From NCBI GenBank assembly GCA_964247295.1, contig CAXTTV010000176.1, forward strand, positions 1 to 10,471: DNA of 10,471 nt, read 5' to 3'. A model generated the notes under the pieces. The model was not told the origin of the DNA. It was given only the letters and a program-made list of their open reading frames with translations, and did not search any database. Within the stretch, counting starts at the first letter, position 1; each line of letters starts with the position of its first letter. A program made the translations under genes and the position numbers. This stretch comes from CAXTTV01 sp964247295. Its GTDB lineage: Bacteria > Chloroflexota > Ktedonobacteria > Ktedonobacterales > Ktedonobacteraceae. Shown piece by piece: positions 1 through 7,391 of this stretch.

Positions 1-27
1 CTTCATGCTTTCCATCTTTTAGCCCCT

Positions 28-58
28 TTGGAAAAAATCTGCAATCTTAGTGTATATT
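28..58 (+). promoter_or_regulatory. Possible sigma-70-type promoter for the MutS-like gene
   Basis: TTGGAA at 28-33 resembles a -35 box and TATATT at 53-58 resembles a -10 box, directly preceded by TG. The 19-base spacing is longer than the usual 17. The -10 box lies about 40 bases before the start codon, a sensible leader length. This is a by-eye match only. Confidence 0.3.
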
Positions 59-98
59 AGACGGCAGAAGCTTTCTTAACAGAAGGAATAGAGAAACA

Positions 99-1970
99 TT
101 GACAAGAAAACAGGCGCGTAAGCAAGCCTTAGAGAACCAGATAGCGCGTTTAAACAAAAGGATCGTCCAGTTAGATAATCGGAGTAATCGATACTCGTGG
201 ATACGACTGGCAATCTTTTTCATAGGGTTGGGACTATCGCTTCTGGCATTTATAGGATTAAATTTCTGGTGGGGGATAGCAGGAGTAGTTGTAACGCTTG
301 CCCTTTTTGTAATCGTAGCCTGGTATCATCGGCAGATAGACCAGGCTATCAGGAGATACAGAGTCTGGGTTTATCTAAAATCCGCTCAGATAGCCAGAAT
401 GGAGCTTGATTGGGGGAGGATACCTGAAGTAGTGAAGGTGGTAGGTTCAGATCATCCATTTGAGTTTGATCTAGATATCACAGGGGAGCGCTCGCTGCAT
501 CGGCTGATAAACGCAAGCGTCTCACAAGAAGGGAGTGAGCGGCTGAGATCCTGGTTATTGCAGAGGAAGCCAGATTTAGAGGTAATTCGTAAGAGGCAGG
601 AGCTTTTGCAAGAGTTAATCCCGGCAACCTTATTTCGAGATAAGTTGCAGATGAAAGGATTACTGGCCTCGCGCAACCTGAATAATCAGTGGGAAGGCAA
701 GAAACTGTTAAGCTGGTTAGAAGCGCAAGGGGTAAACAAGGCTTTAAAGTGGGATCTGGTAGTAGGGAGCATTTTGGCGGGAATGACCATTGTCTTGTTT
801 GGCTTAAACCTATTTTTGGGAACTCCTCAACTGTGGATTTTTAGCTTTGTAGCTTACGTCATCTTTTTCTTCACGCGCTCTAAGGACACAGGAGATACCT
901 TTGAAGACGCCCTTTATTTACAGGAGTCATTTGTAAAGCTGAGCAACGTTCTAGAATTTTTAGAGAAGTATCCATATCGTAGCAAGAAGCGCCTCAAGCA
1001 CCTGTGCCTGCCGATAGCGGAAGACGCAGAAGCGCGGCCATCAAGCCTCTTCAGCCGAGTTGCCTGGATTACCACAGCGGCCAGCCTTCAAAAGAATCCC
1101 TTATTAGGATTAGCCATCAACATTGTAGTCCCGTGGGCTTTTTTCTGTGCTTACCTATTGGATCAGAGCAAAGACCAGTTAGCGCAGAGGCTTCCCCAAT
1201 GGCTGGACATCTGGTTTGAGCTTGAAGCAACCTGCTCACTGGCGAACTTCGCCTACCTGAATCCTGATTACACCTTTCCCGAGCTAGAGAGAGAAAGACA
1301 GGCGGATCAGAGGATCACATTTCAGGCAGTACAGCTTGGGCATCCGTTGATTCCGGATGAGAGACGAGTCGCCAACGATATTGCACTAGAGCATGTAGGG
1401 CAAGTGCTTTTAATTACCGGCTCGAACATGGCCGGAAAAAGCTCCTTTCTCAGGACGGTAGGAGTCAACCTTTGTCTTGCCTATGCTGGTTCCGTCGTGA
1501 ACGCCGAGCTTTTGCGTAGTTCTCTTTTTAGAATTTTTACCTGCATTAAAGTAAGTGACTCTGTAACTGACGGGTACTCATACTTTTACGCGGAAGTTAA
1601 AAGATTGCGAGCGTTACTAACAGAGTTAGATCGGCCAGATAGCATGCCGCTTTTCTTCCTGGTAGACGAGATCTTTAAGGGAACCAATAACCGGGAAAGG
1701 CTGATAGGGAGCAGTGCCTTTATTCGGGCCTTGATTGGAAAGAACTGTCTGGGCGCGATCACCACGCACGACCTGGAGCTTGTAAGATTAGCGGATAGCA
1801 TCCCGCAGATCAGCAACAAGCATTTTCGGGAAGAGGTTATAGATGGGGAGATGGTGTTTGATTACAAACTGCGGGAGGGGCCGAGCCCGACAACCAACGC
1901 GTTGAAAATCATGCAATTGGAGGGGTTACCGATAGAGACCCCAGATGCTGCCCTGTTCGTCAAAGAATAA
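99..1970 (+). CDS. Membrane-anchored MutS-like ATPase lacking the mismatch-recognition domain
   Basis: A 623-residue protein with the C-terminal ATPase of the MutS family. The Walker A loop is GSNMAGKSS at residues 441-449 (canonical GPNMAGKST), the signature-like stretch DGYSYFYAE is at 491-499, Walker B is LVDEIFKGTN at 521-530, and the H-loop TTHD is at 555-558. The ending DYKL..GPS.TNALKIMQLEGLP (588-611) is the usual MutS C-terminal pattern. FDLDITGERSL (123-133) resembles the start of the MutS core/lever region. There is no mismatch-binding domain I with its Phe-X-Glu motif, and the length is well below the roughly 850 residues of true MutS. Two hydrophobic pairs, about 34-75 and 219-258, predict membrane anchoring, which argues against classical mismatch repair. 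Such membrane MutS-like proteins are known in several phyla, with no role I can assign. The start is TTG at 99, chosen for AGAAGGA at 81-87, 11 bases upstream. It stands alone, closed by its own terminator. Confidence 0.9.
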   Translation: MTRKQARKQALENQIARLNKRIVQLDNRSNRYSWIRLAIFFIGLGLSLLAFIGLNFWWGIAGVVVTLALFVIVAWYHRQIDQAIRRYRVWVYLKSAQIARMELDWGRIPEVVKVVGSDHPFEFDLDITGERSLHRLINASVSQEGSERLRSWLLQRKPDLEVIRKRQELLQELIPATLFRDKLQMKGLLASRNLNNQWEGKKLLSWLEAQGVNKALKWDLVVGSILAGMTIVLFGLNLFLGTPQLWIFSFVAYVIFFFTRSKDTGDTFEDALYLQESFVKLSNVLEFLEKYPYRSKKRLKHLCLPIAEDAEARPSSLFSRVAWITTAASLQKNPLLGLAINIVVPWAFFCAYLLDQSKDQLAQRLPQWLDIWFELEATCSLANFAYLNPDYTFPELERERQADQRITFQAVQLGHPLIPDERRVANDIALEHVGQVLLITGSNMAGKSSFLRTVGVNLCLAYAGSVVNAELLRSSLFRIFTCIKVSDSVTDGYSYFYAEVKRLRALLTELDRPDSMPLFFLVDEIFKGTNNRERLIGSSAFIRALIGKNCLGAITTHDLELVRLADSIPQISNKHFREEVIDGEMVFDYKLREGPSPTTNALKIMQLEGLPIETPDAALFVKE

Positions 1971-1994
1971 TTATAAGAAATTGTAGAATCCCTA

Positions 1995-2037
1995 GACGCC
2001 TTTTCGGTATAAGAACCCGGAGGCGTTTTTATTTTTG
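1995..2037 (+). terminator. Rho-independent terminator after the MutS-like gene
   Basis: ACGCCT at 1996-2001 pairs with AGGCGT at 2021-2026; an inner CGG (2005-2007) can pair with CCG (2017-2019). The 3' arm runs straight into a T-rich tract (TTTTTATTTTT, about 2026-2036). It lies 25 bases past the stop codon and separates the MutS-like gene from the glycosyltransferase gene. Confidence 0.8.
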
Positions 2038-2050
2038 GGTTTGCTCGTGT

Positions 2051-2090
2051 TATGATGTGGATCACAAAAACAGGTGTCATTTACCGGAGG
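2051..2090 (+). promoter_or_regulatory. Possible -10 box and strong ribosome binding site before the GT-C gene
   Basis: TATGAT at 2051-2056 is a reasonable -10 box, but no convincing -35 box sits 16-18 bases upstream, where the terminator T-tract lies. GGAGG at 2086-2090 is a strong Shine-Dalgarno sequence seven bases before the GTG at 2098 and fixes that start. Confidence 0.35.
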
Positions 2091-2097
2091 ATAAGGC

Positions 2098-4521
2098 GTG
2101 AAACGGCTGTGGGCGCATCCCTGGCGGATCTCATTAGTGTGGGCGGCACTCGTGATTTGCCTGACTGGATTAGATTATCTTTGTGGGCGGGTTAGTTTAC
2201 CAGTGCAGATTGAGGTTTGGAATGGAGAGGGAAGGGTATCTGTAGGAAGTCAGCAGATTGCGTTGGGGAAGATGCAGTCATTGATTGGAGTGAAGCTGGA
2301 TATCCGCAATCCGGTCAGGCACGAGTATCAACTGGATGGTTCAGATAGCACAAATAATTTTACCGAGGACGTAAGATATCTTCAAGATATCTCCTCATCT
2401 TCCTACTATAGATTACAGAGCTGGCTACGGGGGTTGGATAGTTTAAGTCGCTGGCAGATAGAGCAGGTCAAAGTTCAGGGAGTAGTTTCCGGCCAAGTGG
2501 AGAGAGGGCCGAAAGTAACTTATACCTCTGAAGAGAGCAATGGAGCCACCATTAGATTACCGGAGGCCGACCAGCAGACGATTGATCTAGCACTAGAGAG
2601 GCCAGAGACTCCTCGTCAGATTATTCTTCAGGCAAACAATGCCGTGTTGACGCAGATCACGATCAATCGGAATGATCGGTATGTATTGGTAACGAGAGCA
2701 ATTGCCGGTGGTGTGGAGCAGAAGCAGGTAGCGAAAGTCTTTTTTCCGGAAGACAGTGGGCCTTTCGCAGCGATGGTTCTGGATCTCATAATTCGTGTGG
2801 TACTTCTGGGGTTATGCACCTGCCTGGTCGTAGTTTTAGGAGAAGCGGGGCTGGCTACGATAAGCCATGGGAAATGGTTAGATCGGGTAAATCAACAATG
2901 GGGGAAGATCAGAGAATTGGGAAGGTTGGGGAAAGAGTCTTCTGTAGGAGACTTTGAAAATCAAAGTCTTATACAAGCTCAAAAAAGACTGCTTGAGGGT
3001 TGGAAAAAGACATTATTTGTCTTACATCCGCTGGCTCTAGTGTCTTTGCTGCTCTCTTTTGGGTATGTGATTTGGATCGCGTTGGTGCAATATCATGGAG
3101 AGCCGCACATTTATGATGCCAGCGCCTATCTTTTCGCCGCAAAGATATATGCTCAGGGGCACTTTTCCGTTCCAATACCTGTTGCGGCGGATCGTTTTCC
3201 AGGACCGTTTATGGTACAGGTTGGAGGTAGGTGGTTTCCGCAGTATGCGCCTGGAACAGGGTTGACACTGGTTCCGGGGATCTGGTCAGGGATGCCGTGG
3301 CTGGTAGAGCCAGTATTGGGAACCCTAGCCTTACTAGGGATCGGCTTGATTGGGAAGCGGCTGTATAATCGGCGGGTGGGCTCACTTGCTGTAATATTAG
3401 GGGCGTGCTCACCCTTTTATAGTTATCTCGCGGCCAGTTATCTTAGCCATGCGATAGCCCTATTTTACATAGTTTGGGGTCTATATCTATTGCTCCGATT
3501 TTGCGAGAAAAGACAGATCTGGGAATTGCCGCTAGCAACCATCTGTTTTGGGATGGCAGCCCTGACGAGAGATCTGGTCACCCTGCTATTTGTCGTGATC
3601 CTGGTGCCAGGAGTCTTTTATATTGAATGGGCCAGAGTGAAGCACTGGAAAGACTGGCTTATACCGGGATTACTTTCATTGGTACTGGTAACAGGTTTTA
3701 TTCTGGGGACCGCGCTTTTTAACCTTGTATTGACAGGATCGACGGGAGTAACGCCGAGGGAGCTTTTTTTTAGTGGGGATCATTGGGGATTTGGAGATAG
3801 CGTTGGTTTTTATGGGAGGCACACCATTGCAGCCGGTCTTGTCAATCTGGATGAACAACTGACATTACTTTCGATAGATCTGTTTGGGTGGCCGGCTTAT
3901 TGCTCTCTCCTATTTATTGGCATACCATTTTTCGCCTGGAGAGCCAGAAGAGCGGATCATGTCTTACTGGCCTGTTTGGTAATAGTCGCCGGATCTTTTA
4001 TCGGTTACTTTTACCATGGGATTTATCTAGGGCCAAGATATCTTTACGAGACCCTTCCAATGCTCTGCATCTTAACAGCGCGAGGTATTGTTGTATTAGG
4101 AGAGCTGGGTTGGGAGGCCACACAAAAGGCATGGACTGTCTTATACAAAGACACCTTTTATTTTCATAGTCTTCTGACAGGTGTAATCGTTGTTCTGCTT
4201 TTAGGAAGCACAATAGGATACTATCTTCCAAGGCAGAAAGACATATACCAGAACTATACAGGAATGTCAGGGAATAGCAGAGTAGACCTGACCGCCCTTT
4301 ACAAGCCAGATCTTACAGATGCCTTAGTGGTCACCTCTGATTACAGCCTTTATCAACTCAACCTTTTCGCCCTCAATGATCCCTATCTACAAGGGAAAGT
4401 TATTTACGCGTATGTTGGCACGGACGCGGACATAACCGAGCTCAAGCAGGCTTATCCTAAGCGGAAGATGTACAAGTTAATTATAGGAGAGAGTGGAAGC
4501 ATCTTCTACCAGAGCCTTTAA
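2098..4521 (+). CDS. GT-C type integral membrane glycosyltransferase-like protein (ArnT/PMT/RgtA-like fold)
   Basis: An 807-residue polytopic protein. Residues 11-28 form a first membrane segment; about 30-220 form a hydrophilic, probably extracytoplasmic beta-rich domain; 224-248 form a second membrane segment; 255-305 are polar and probably cytoplasmic. From 306 on there are about ten further hydrophobic helices. The first loop after residue 330 carries HIYDASAYLFAAKIYAQG, with D340 in the position of the catalytic acidic residue of GT-C enzymes that use polyprenyl-phosphate sugars. GPRYLYETLPML (645-656) late in the protein is typical of bacterial GT-C proteins. The soluble C-terminus (about 711-807) may be a small extracytoplasmic domain. 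The family transfers sugars outside the membrane to lipids, polymers or proteins; donor and acceptor cannot be told here. The GTG start is supported by GGAGG eight to twelve bases upstream. It appears monocistronic. Confidence 0.75.
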   Translation: MKRLWAHPWRISLVWAALVICLTGLDYLCGRVSLPVQIEVWNGEGRVSVGSQQIALGKMQSLIGVKLDIRNPVRHEYQLDGSDSTNNFTEDVRYLQDISSSSYYRLQSWLRGLDSLSRWQIEQVKVQGVVSGQVERGPKVTYTSEESNGATIRLPEADQQTIDLALERPETPRQIILQANNAVLTQITINRNDRYVLVTRAIAGGVEQKQVAKVFFPEDSGPFAAMVLDLIIRVVLLGLCTCLVVVLGEAGLATISHGKWLDRVNQQWGKIRELGRLGKESSVGDFENQSLIQAQKRLLEGWKKTLFVLHPLALVSLLLSFGYVIWIALVQYHGEPHIYDASAYLFAAKIYAQGHFSVPIPVAADRFPGPFMVQVGGRWFPQYAPGTGLTLVPGIWSGMPWLVEPVLGTLALLGIGLIGKRLYNRRVGSLAVILGACSPFYSYLAASYLSHAIALFYIVWGLYLLLRFCEKRQIWELPLATICFGMAALTRDLVTLLFVVILVPGVFYIEWARVKHWKDWLIPGLLSLVLVTGFILGTALFNLVLTGSTGVTPRELFFSGDHWGFGDSVGFYGRHTIAAGLVNLDEQLTLLSIDLFGWPAYCSLLFIGIPFFAWRARRADHVLLACLVIVAGSFIGYFYHGIYLGPRYLYETLPMLCILTARGIVVLGELGWEATQKAWTVLYKDTFYFHSLLTGVIVVLLLGSTIGYYLPRQKDIYQNYTGMSGNSRVDLTALYKPDLTDALVVTSDYSLYQLNLFALNDPYLQGKVIYAYVGTDADITELKQAYPKRKMYKLIIGESGSIFYQSL

Positions 4522-4554
4522 AAAGAGTCTTTCATTATCTGCTAATTCTGCGTC

Positions 4555-4594
4555 CTGTCCCGTGTATTTTTTAGAGAACAGAAGTGTGGGACAG
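4555..4594. repeat. Inverted repeat with 7-bp perfect arms downstream of the GT-C gene
   Basis: CTGTCCC (4555-4561) is the exact reverse complement of GGGACAG (4588-4594), with a 26-base interval. No T-run follows the right arm; a T-rich stretch lies inside the loop instead. It does not look like a standard terminator. It could be a weak terminator, a transcript-stabilising hairpin or a relic of a mobile element end. Confidence 0.4.
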
Positions 4595-4804
4595 AGAGTC
4601 AAGCGTCCTCTAACATTGCTCATGACAGCGTAATCCTTTTGTATAACGGAAGGTTTATTTTTCGTGAAAAAATGTCTAAAGAAAGTAAAAATGCTTATTA
4701 AGAAGCAGTAGATTTCTAAAAAGAAAAAGGAGTTGTGTAGGAGAGCTAGTAAAGTCAGGCCTTGTATATTGTATACAGACGATGCAGACGCGAGGTGTTG
4801 AAAA

Positions 4805-4864
4805 GTGAGTGATGTAGACCAGGAAAGTCGTAATCAGGAAATGCGTTGTATTAGCGAATTGTAA
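4805..4864 (+). CDS. Possible 19-residue upstream reading frame (leader peptide candidate)
   Basis: GTG at 4805 opens a frame of 19 codons (MSDVDQESRNQEMRCISEL) ending with TAA at 4862-4864, 33 bases before the next gene. GAGGTG at 4792-4797 is a well-spaced Shine-Dalgarno sequence, seven bases from the start. The peptide has no recognised similarity, and a frame of this size can arise by chance. The good ribosome binding site and position are the only support. Confidence 0.22.
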   Translation: MSDVDQESRNQEMRCISEL

Positions 4865-4897
4865 AAGGGCTTGGGGCAGCAGGAAGGATCTTCTGTA

Positions 4898-5152
4898 ATG
4901 AGTAGTGAAGTAGCATGTTTGAGACAGCGCATTGAAGTAGAGCTAGAGGCAATGCAAAGAGGGATATTTGGATTGTCATCTGGCGCCCTGAGGCACGATT
5001 TTATTAAAGCGCGTTTGGAGCGTGTAGGAGATTATCAAGAGCAGCTAGTGAACCAGATAGGGGAAAGTGCCGCCATTGATATCATCTGTATGCTTTATAA
5101 CAGAGTGATGGGAGAAGATGTAGAAGCATCGAGCACCTGCATCGCATTATAA
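4898..5152 (+). CDS. Conserved-looking small helical protein of unknown function
   Basis: An 84-residue protein, soluble and apparently all-helical, rich in Glu, Arg and Leu. Residues 1-22 (MSSEVACLRQ...) and 36-64 are likely amphipathic helices that could form a coiled-coil or small bundle. No signal peptide, membrane segment or catalytic motif is visible. The frame is open from TTG at 4871, but the ATG at 4898 is preferred because AGGAAGGA (4881-4888) sits nine bases before it, whereas the TTG has no good site. The stop is 15 bases before the start of the ConA-like gene, so the two are probably cotranscribed. I do not recognise a named family; the general look resembles short uncharacterised proteins of Ktedonobacteria. 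The tight linkage suggests a link to surface signalling, but that is inference. Confidence 0.65.
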   Translation: MSSEVACLRQRIEVELEAMQRGIFGLSSGALRHDFIKARLERVGDYQEQLVNQIGESAAIDIICMLYNRVMGEDVEASSTCIAL

Positions 5153-5167
5153 GACGGAGAACGTACA

Positions 5168-5935
5168 TTGGAATCACAAGTAGCAGGGATAGCAGGAAAT
5201 ACATGGAAGTTACCGACATGGATGGTATGGGCCATTCGGGGAATATTGATAGCGGGAATGGTCGCGTATTGTTTCTGGCCGCAGATAGTAGCCACTCTCA
5301 CGCCTGGGAATGGGAGTAGGAGTATTGGGCAGTCAGAGCGTATGCAACTAGGTTTTGGGATGCCAGTGGTTCAGATCGCAGAAGACACCTATCAACGAGC
5401 GGACCAGGAGACCTGGGGAAAGTCCACAGATGGTCAGGATTGGCGTGGGGATGCAATGACATCGCGGAACTTCGCCATCGTCAATCGTATGGGTCAGATT
5501 GCCAACACGCATGGTGTTTTCGAGGCGCGGCTAGGGCCGAAATTCAGTGATGGAGAGATCACCTGGAGTGGAGGGGTCAGTGTATACCAGCCATCGAACC
5601 TGGGGATAATCGCGCGGTGGCAGGATACTGATAACTGGTACAAAGCCATGTTGGATGGGACGCATCTGCAACTTGTAAAGAGGGTTGGGGGAATCACAAC
5701 CACACTAGCCTCTCAAGATTTCCAGGCTGAAGGGGGGAAAGAGTACAGCCTGAAAATGCGAGTAGTTGGATCGCAGTTATCCGCGAAAGCTTGGGCATTA
5801 AGTGAGCAAGAGCCGGGAGACTGGCAGATAGCAGCGGCGGACACCCAGTTTCGTAGTGGGGAGAGTGGACTAAGACTATTCACACAGGACAACGTCGTTG
5901 TCACCGTCAAGACATTTAGAGAGAAACGCCTGTAG
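5168..5935 (+). CDS. Single-pass membrane protein with extracellular ConA-like (LamG-type) domain
   Basis: A 255-residue protein: a short N-terminal cytoplasmic stretch, one membrane helix at about 18-38, a linker, then a beta-rich domain from about 68 to 252. The domain begins with an ED.YQRADQETWG pattern (72-84) followed by DGQDW (88-92). It includes GVSVYQPSNLGIIARWQDTDNWYKAMLDG (136-164, in part) and ends in a strand pattern (GLRLFTQDNVVVTVKTF). This arrangement matches concanavalin A-like jelly-roll domains that bind glycans or act as surface modules; no glycosidase catalytic residues were recognised. A type II orientation, with the domain outside, is expected. The start is TTG at 5168, supported by GGAG at 5156-5159 eight bases upstream; an internal ATG at 5222 has no good site and would shorten the helix. 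It lies 15 bases after the small helical gene and 63 before the phosphatase gene. Confidence 0.75.
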   Translation: MESQVAGIAGNTWKLPTWMVWAIRGILIAGMVAYCFWPQIVATLTPGNGSRSIGQSERMQLGFGMPVVQIAEDTYQRADQETWGKSTDGQDWRGDAMTSRNFAIVNRMGQIANTHGVFEARLGPKFSDGEITWSGGVSVYQPSNLGIIARWQDTDNWYKAMLDGTHLQLVKRVGGITTTLASQDFQAEGGKEYSLKMRVVGSQLSAKAWALSEQEPGDWQIAAADTQFRSGESGLRLFTQDNVVVTVKTFREKRL

Positions 5936-5998
5936 GACGCGGCCTCAAGCGTGGCGATAGATCGTCGGCAGAAGAAGAGCCGCGCCAGATGAGGAGTT

Positions 5999-7255
5999 AT
6001 GTTCAGGTATCAGAATCTGTTACAGCAGGTCACAGCCATGCGAAGTGAGGGGAAGAAGCTGGGCTGGCTTGTCGGGATGATAGGTTTCACCTGGTTCACA
6101 GGTGGGTATCCCTTGAGAGCCTGGCCGTTGTTCCTTCAAGTTCTGCCCCGCCTGACAGAGTTGTGGCGGGAGCGAGGAGCGAGTGCTGGATTGGCGATAG
6201 CAGGGCTGGGACTGATAGCTGTAGCAGGAGTAGTAGCCTGGACATTAGCCGTATGGGGGTGTGTAGAGATGATAGCAAGCCGATCAGCGAACCGGGGGCG
6301 TCCACAATTTGTGCGTGTAGGTTGGGAGCCAAGCGTAAAAGTGAATAATAGGGAACGGATTTTGGAGCCCATAGACCAGATCAAAACGCGCCCGGAGCGC
6401 CAGACGCGGGATCTAACCGAACTAGAGCCGGTAGAGCGATTAGGTGTACAGGCAGGGGTAGGTTGGGATACCGGTATCGTCCGGCGCTATCATCCTAACG
6501 AAGACAGCCTGACCACATTGCACGGGACCTGTACCTACAACGGTAGTTTGCAATTCTTTGGTTTATTTGTTGTCGCGGATGGAATGGGAGGGCATGCTCA
6601 TGGTCGGGAAGCCAGTAGAATGGCGATCCAGGGGATCATGCAATCGGTTCTTGTGTACATACCAGCGGCCCCTGATCTTAATGAGAGCAGATTAGTAGAG
6701 ATCCTCTTATATGGAGCGCAGCAGGCCAACCGATTTCTGTACAGGCGGGCACAAGAGTTAAACGTAGAGATGGGAACCACCTTAACCGCAGCCCTGGTTG
6801 TAGATAATACAGCATACATCATCAACGTAGGAGATAGTCGGACCTATCTTTACCGGCCAAGCGAAGGATTGGAGCAGATCACAAAAGATCATTCTTATGT
6901 AGCACAGCTTGTTGAGGAAGGGAAGATAGGGAAAGAAGATATTTACACGCATCCGGATAGGAACCAGGTATATAGAGGACTGGGGGGACAAGAATCAGTT
7001 GAAATCGACTGGTTTAGCGTCCCGTTAGAGCTGGATGATTATCTTATTCTCTGTTCGGATGGATTATGGGAAATGGTCAGAGACCGGGAGATTGAAAGGA
7101 TATTAAGATTGAGTGGATCTGATCCGACCAGGACCTGTAATGCGCTTGTGGGAGCCGCATTAAGAAGTGGGGGGGTAGATAACATCAGTGTTATCGCAGT
7201 GCAAGCGATTCCCGCGAGCCCGCATAGAGTTGGGCAGGTTCAAGGGAAAAGATAA
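5999..7255 (+). CDS. Membrane-anchored PP2C-family Ser/Thr protein phosphatase
   Basis: A 418-residue protein. The N-terminus has two hydrophobic stretches (about 21-36 and 62-90), then a charged linker (95-150), then a complete PP2C domain (about 155-403). PP2C motifs are present in order: NEDS (167-170), VVADGMGGH (191-199, metal ligand D194), GTTLTAALV (259-267), NVGDSRTY (276-283), DHSYVAQLVEEG (297-308), LCSDGLWEMV (351-360, D354) and GGVDNIS (391-397, D394). All metal-binding acids are present, so it should be an active, manganese- or magnesium-dependent phosphatase on the cytoplasmic face, reversing Hanks-type kinase phosphorylation. The ATG at 5999 has GAGGAG only two bases upstream, unusually close; the ATG at 6038 (residue 14), with a weaker CAGGT upstream, is an alternative start. 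It probably belongs to the same transcript as the two genes before it. The core is about half identical by eye to the phosphatase at 9336-10471. Confidence 0.92.
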   Translation: MFRYQNLLQQVTAMRSEGKKLGWLVGMIGFTWFTGGYPLRAWPLFLQVLPRLTELWRERGASAGLAIAGLGLIAVAGVVAWTLAVWGCVEMIASRSANRGRPQFVRVGWEPSVKVNNRERILEPIDQIKTRPERQTRDLTELEPVERLGVQAGVGWDTGIVRRYHPNEDSLTTLHGTCTYNGSLQFFGLFVVADGMGGHAHGREASRMAIQGIMQSVLVYIPAAPDLNESRLVEILLYGAQQANRFLYRRAQELNVEMGTTLTAALVVDNTAYIINVGDSRTYLYRPSEGLEQITKDHSYVAQLVEEGKIGKEDIYTHPDRNQVYRGLGGQESVEIDWFSVPLELDDYLILCSDGLWEMVRDREIERILRLSGSDPTRTCNALVGAALRSGGVDNISVIAVQAIPASPHRVGQVQGKR

Positions 7256-7308
7256 AGAGAAGGCCATAGAAAAGGGAAGAAGAAAAGATCGTACTCCCGG
7301 ATAGCAGG

Positions 7309-7332
7309 GTTATTTATCTATTGATAAACAAC
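7309..7332. promoter_or_regulatory. Dyad-symmetric sequence upstream of the HAMP gene (site 1)
   Basis: GTTATTTATC at 7309-7318 and GATAAACAAC at 7323-7332 are inverted copies of each other with one mismatch and a four-base centre (TATT). It is AT-rich and lies about 60 bases before the HAMP gene start. It could be an operator for a dimeric regulator or an RNA hairpin. TTGATA (7321-7326) inside it might serve as a -35 box, but no well-spaced -10 box follows. Confidence 0.4.
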
Positions 7333-7345
7333 GTTAAGAAGCTCA

Positions 7346-7372
7346 TTCACTATTTAGCGCAATAGTGTGAAA
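7346..7372. promoter_or_regulatory. Dyad-symmetric sequence upstream of the HAMP gene (site 2)
   Basis: CACTATT (7348-7354) and AATAGTG (7361-7367) are perfect inverted copies around a six-base centre (TAGCGC). The symmetry extends to TTC/GAA on the outside if a two-base bulge is allowed. It ends just before the Shine-Dalgarno sequence AAGGAGGG (7376-7383), so a folded RNA or bound protein could affect translation or transcription of the HAMP gene. Confidence 0.4.
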
Positions 7373-7391
7373 CTCAAGGAGGGACAGGTCA

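Larger units (their letters stand above)
4522..4897. other. Intergenic region with no recognised gene
   Basis: This 376-base stretch has no reading frame of normal size. It contains an inverted repeat (4555-4594), an AT-rich part (about 4640-4730), and two very short frames with plausible ribosome binding sites: GTG at 4664 (15 residues, lysine-rich) and GTG at 4805 (19 residues). TATAAC at 4642-4647 and TATATT at 4765-4770 could be -10 boxes for the downstream gene set, but neither has a convincing -35 box. No tRNA-like or riboswitch-like structure was recognised. Confidence 0.6.

Noticed and set aside
2373..2394. Near-perfect tandem 11-base repeat (AAGATATCTTC / AAGATATCTCC) containing the palindrome AAGATATCTT
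   Set aside because: It lies well inside the GT-C coding frame, encodes unremarkable residues and has only two units; probably chance.
4642..4777. TATAAC, TATATT and the GTATAC palindrome as promoter -10 boxes for the 4898 gene set
   Set aside because: No -35 box at acceptable spacing could be found for any of them, so no promoter is called.
5938..5984. Inverted repeat CGCGGC (5938-5943) / GCCGCG (5979-5984) between the ConA-like and PP2C genes
   Set aside because: Only six bases, no T-tract and a long interval; not enough for a terminator or operator call.
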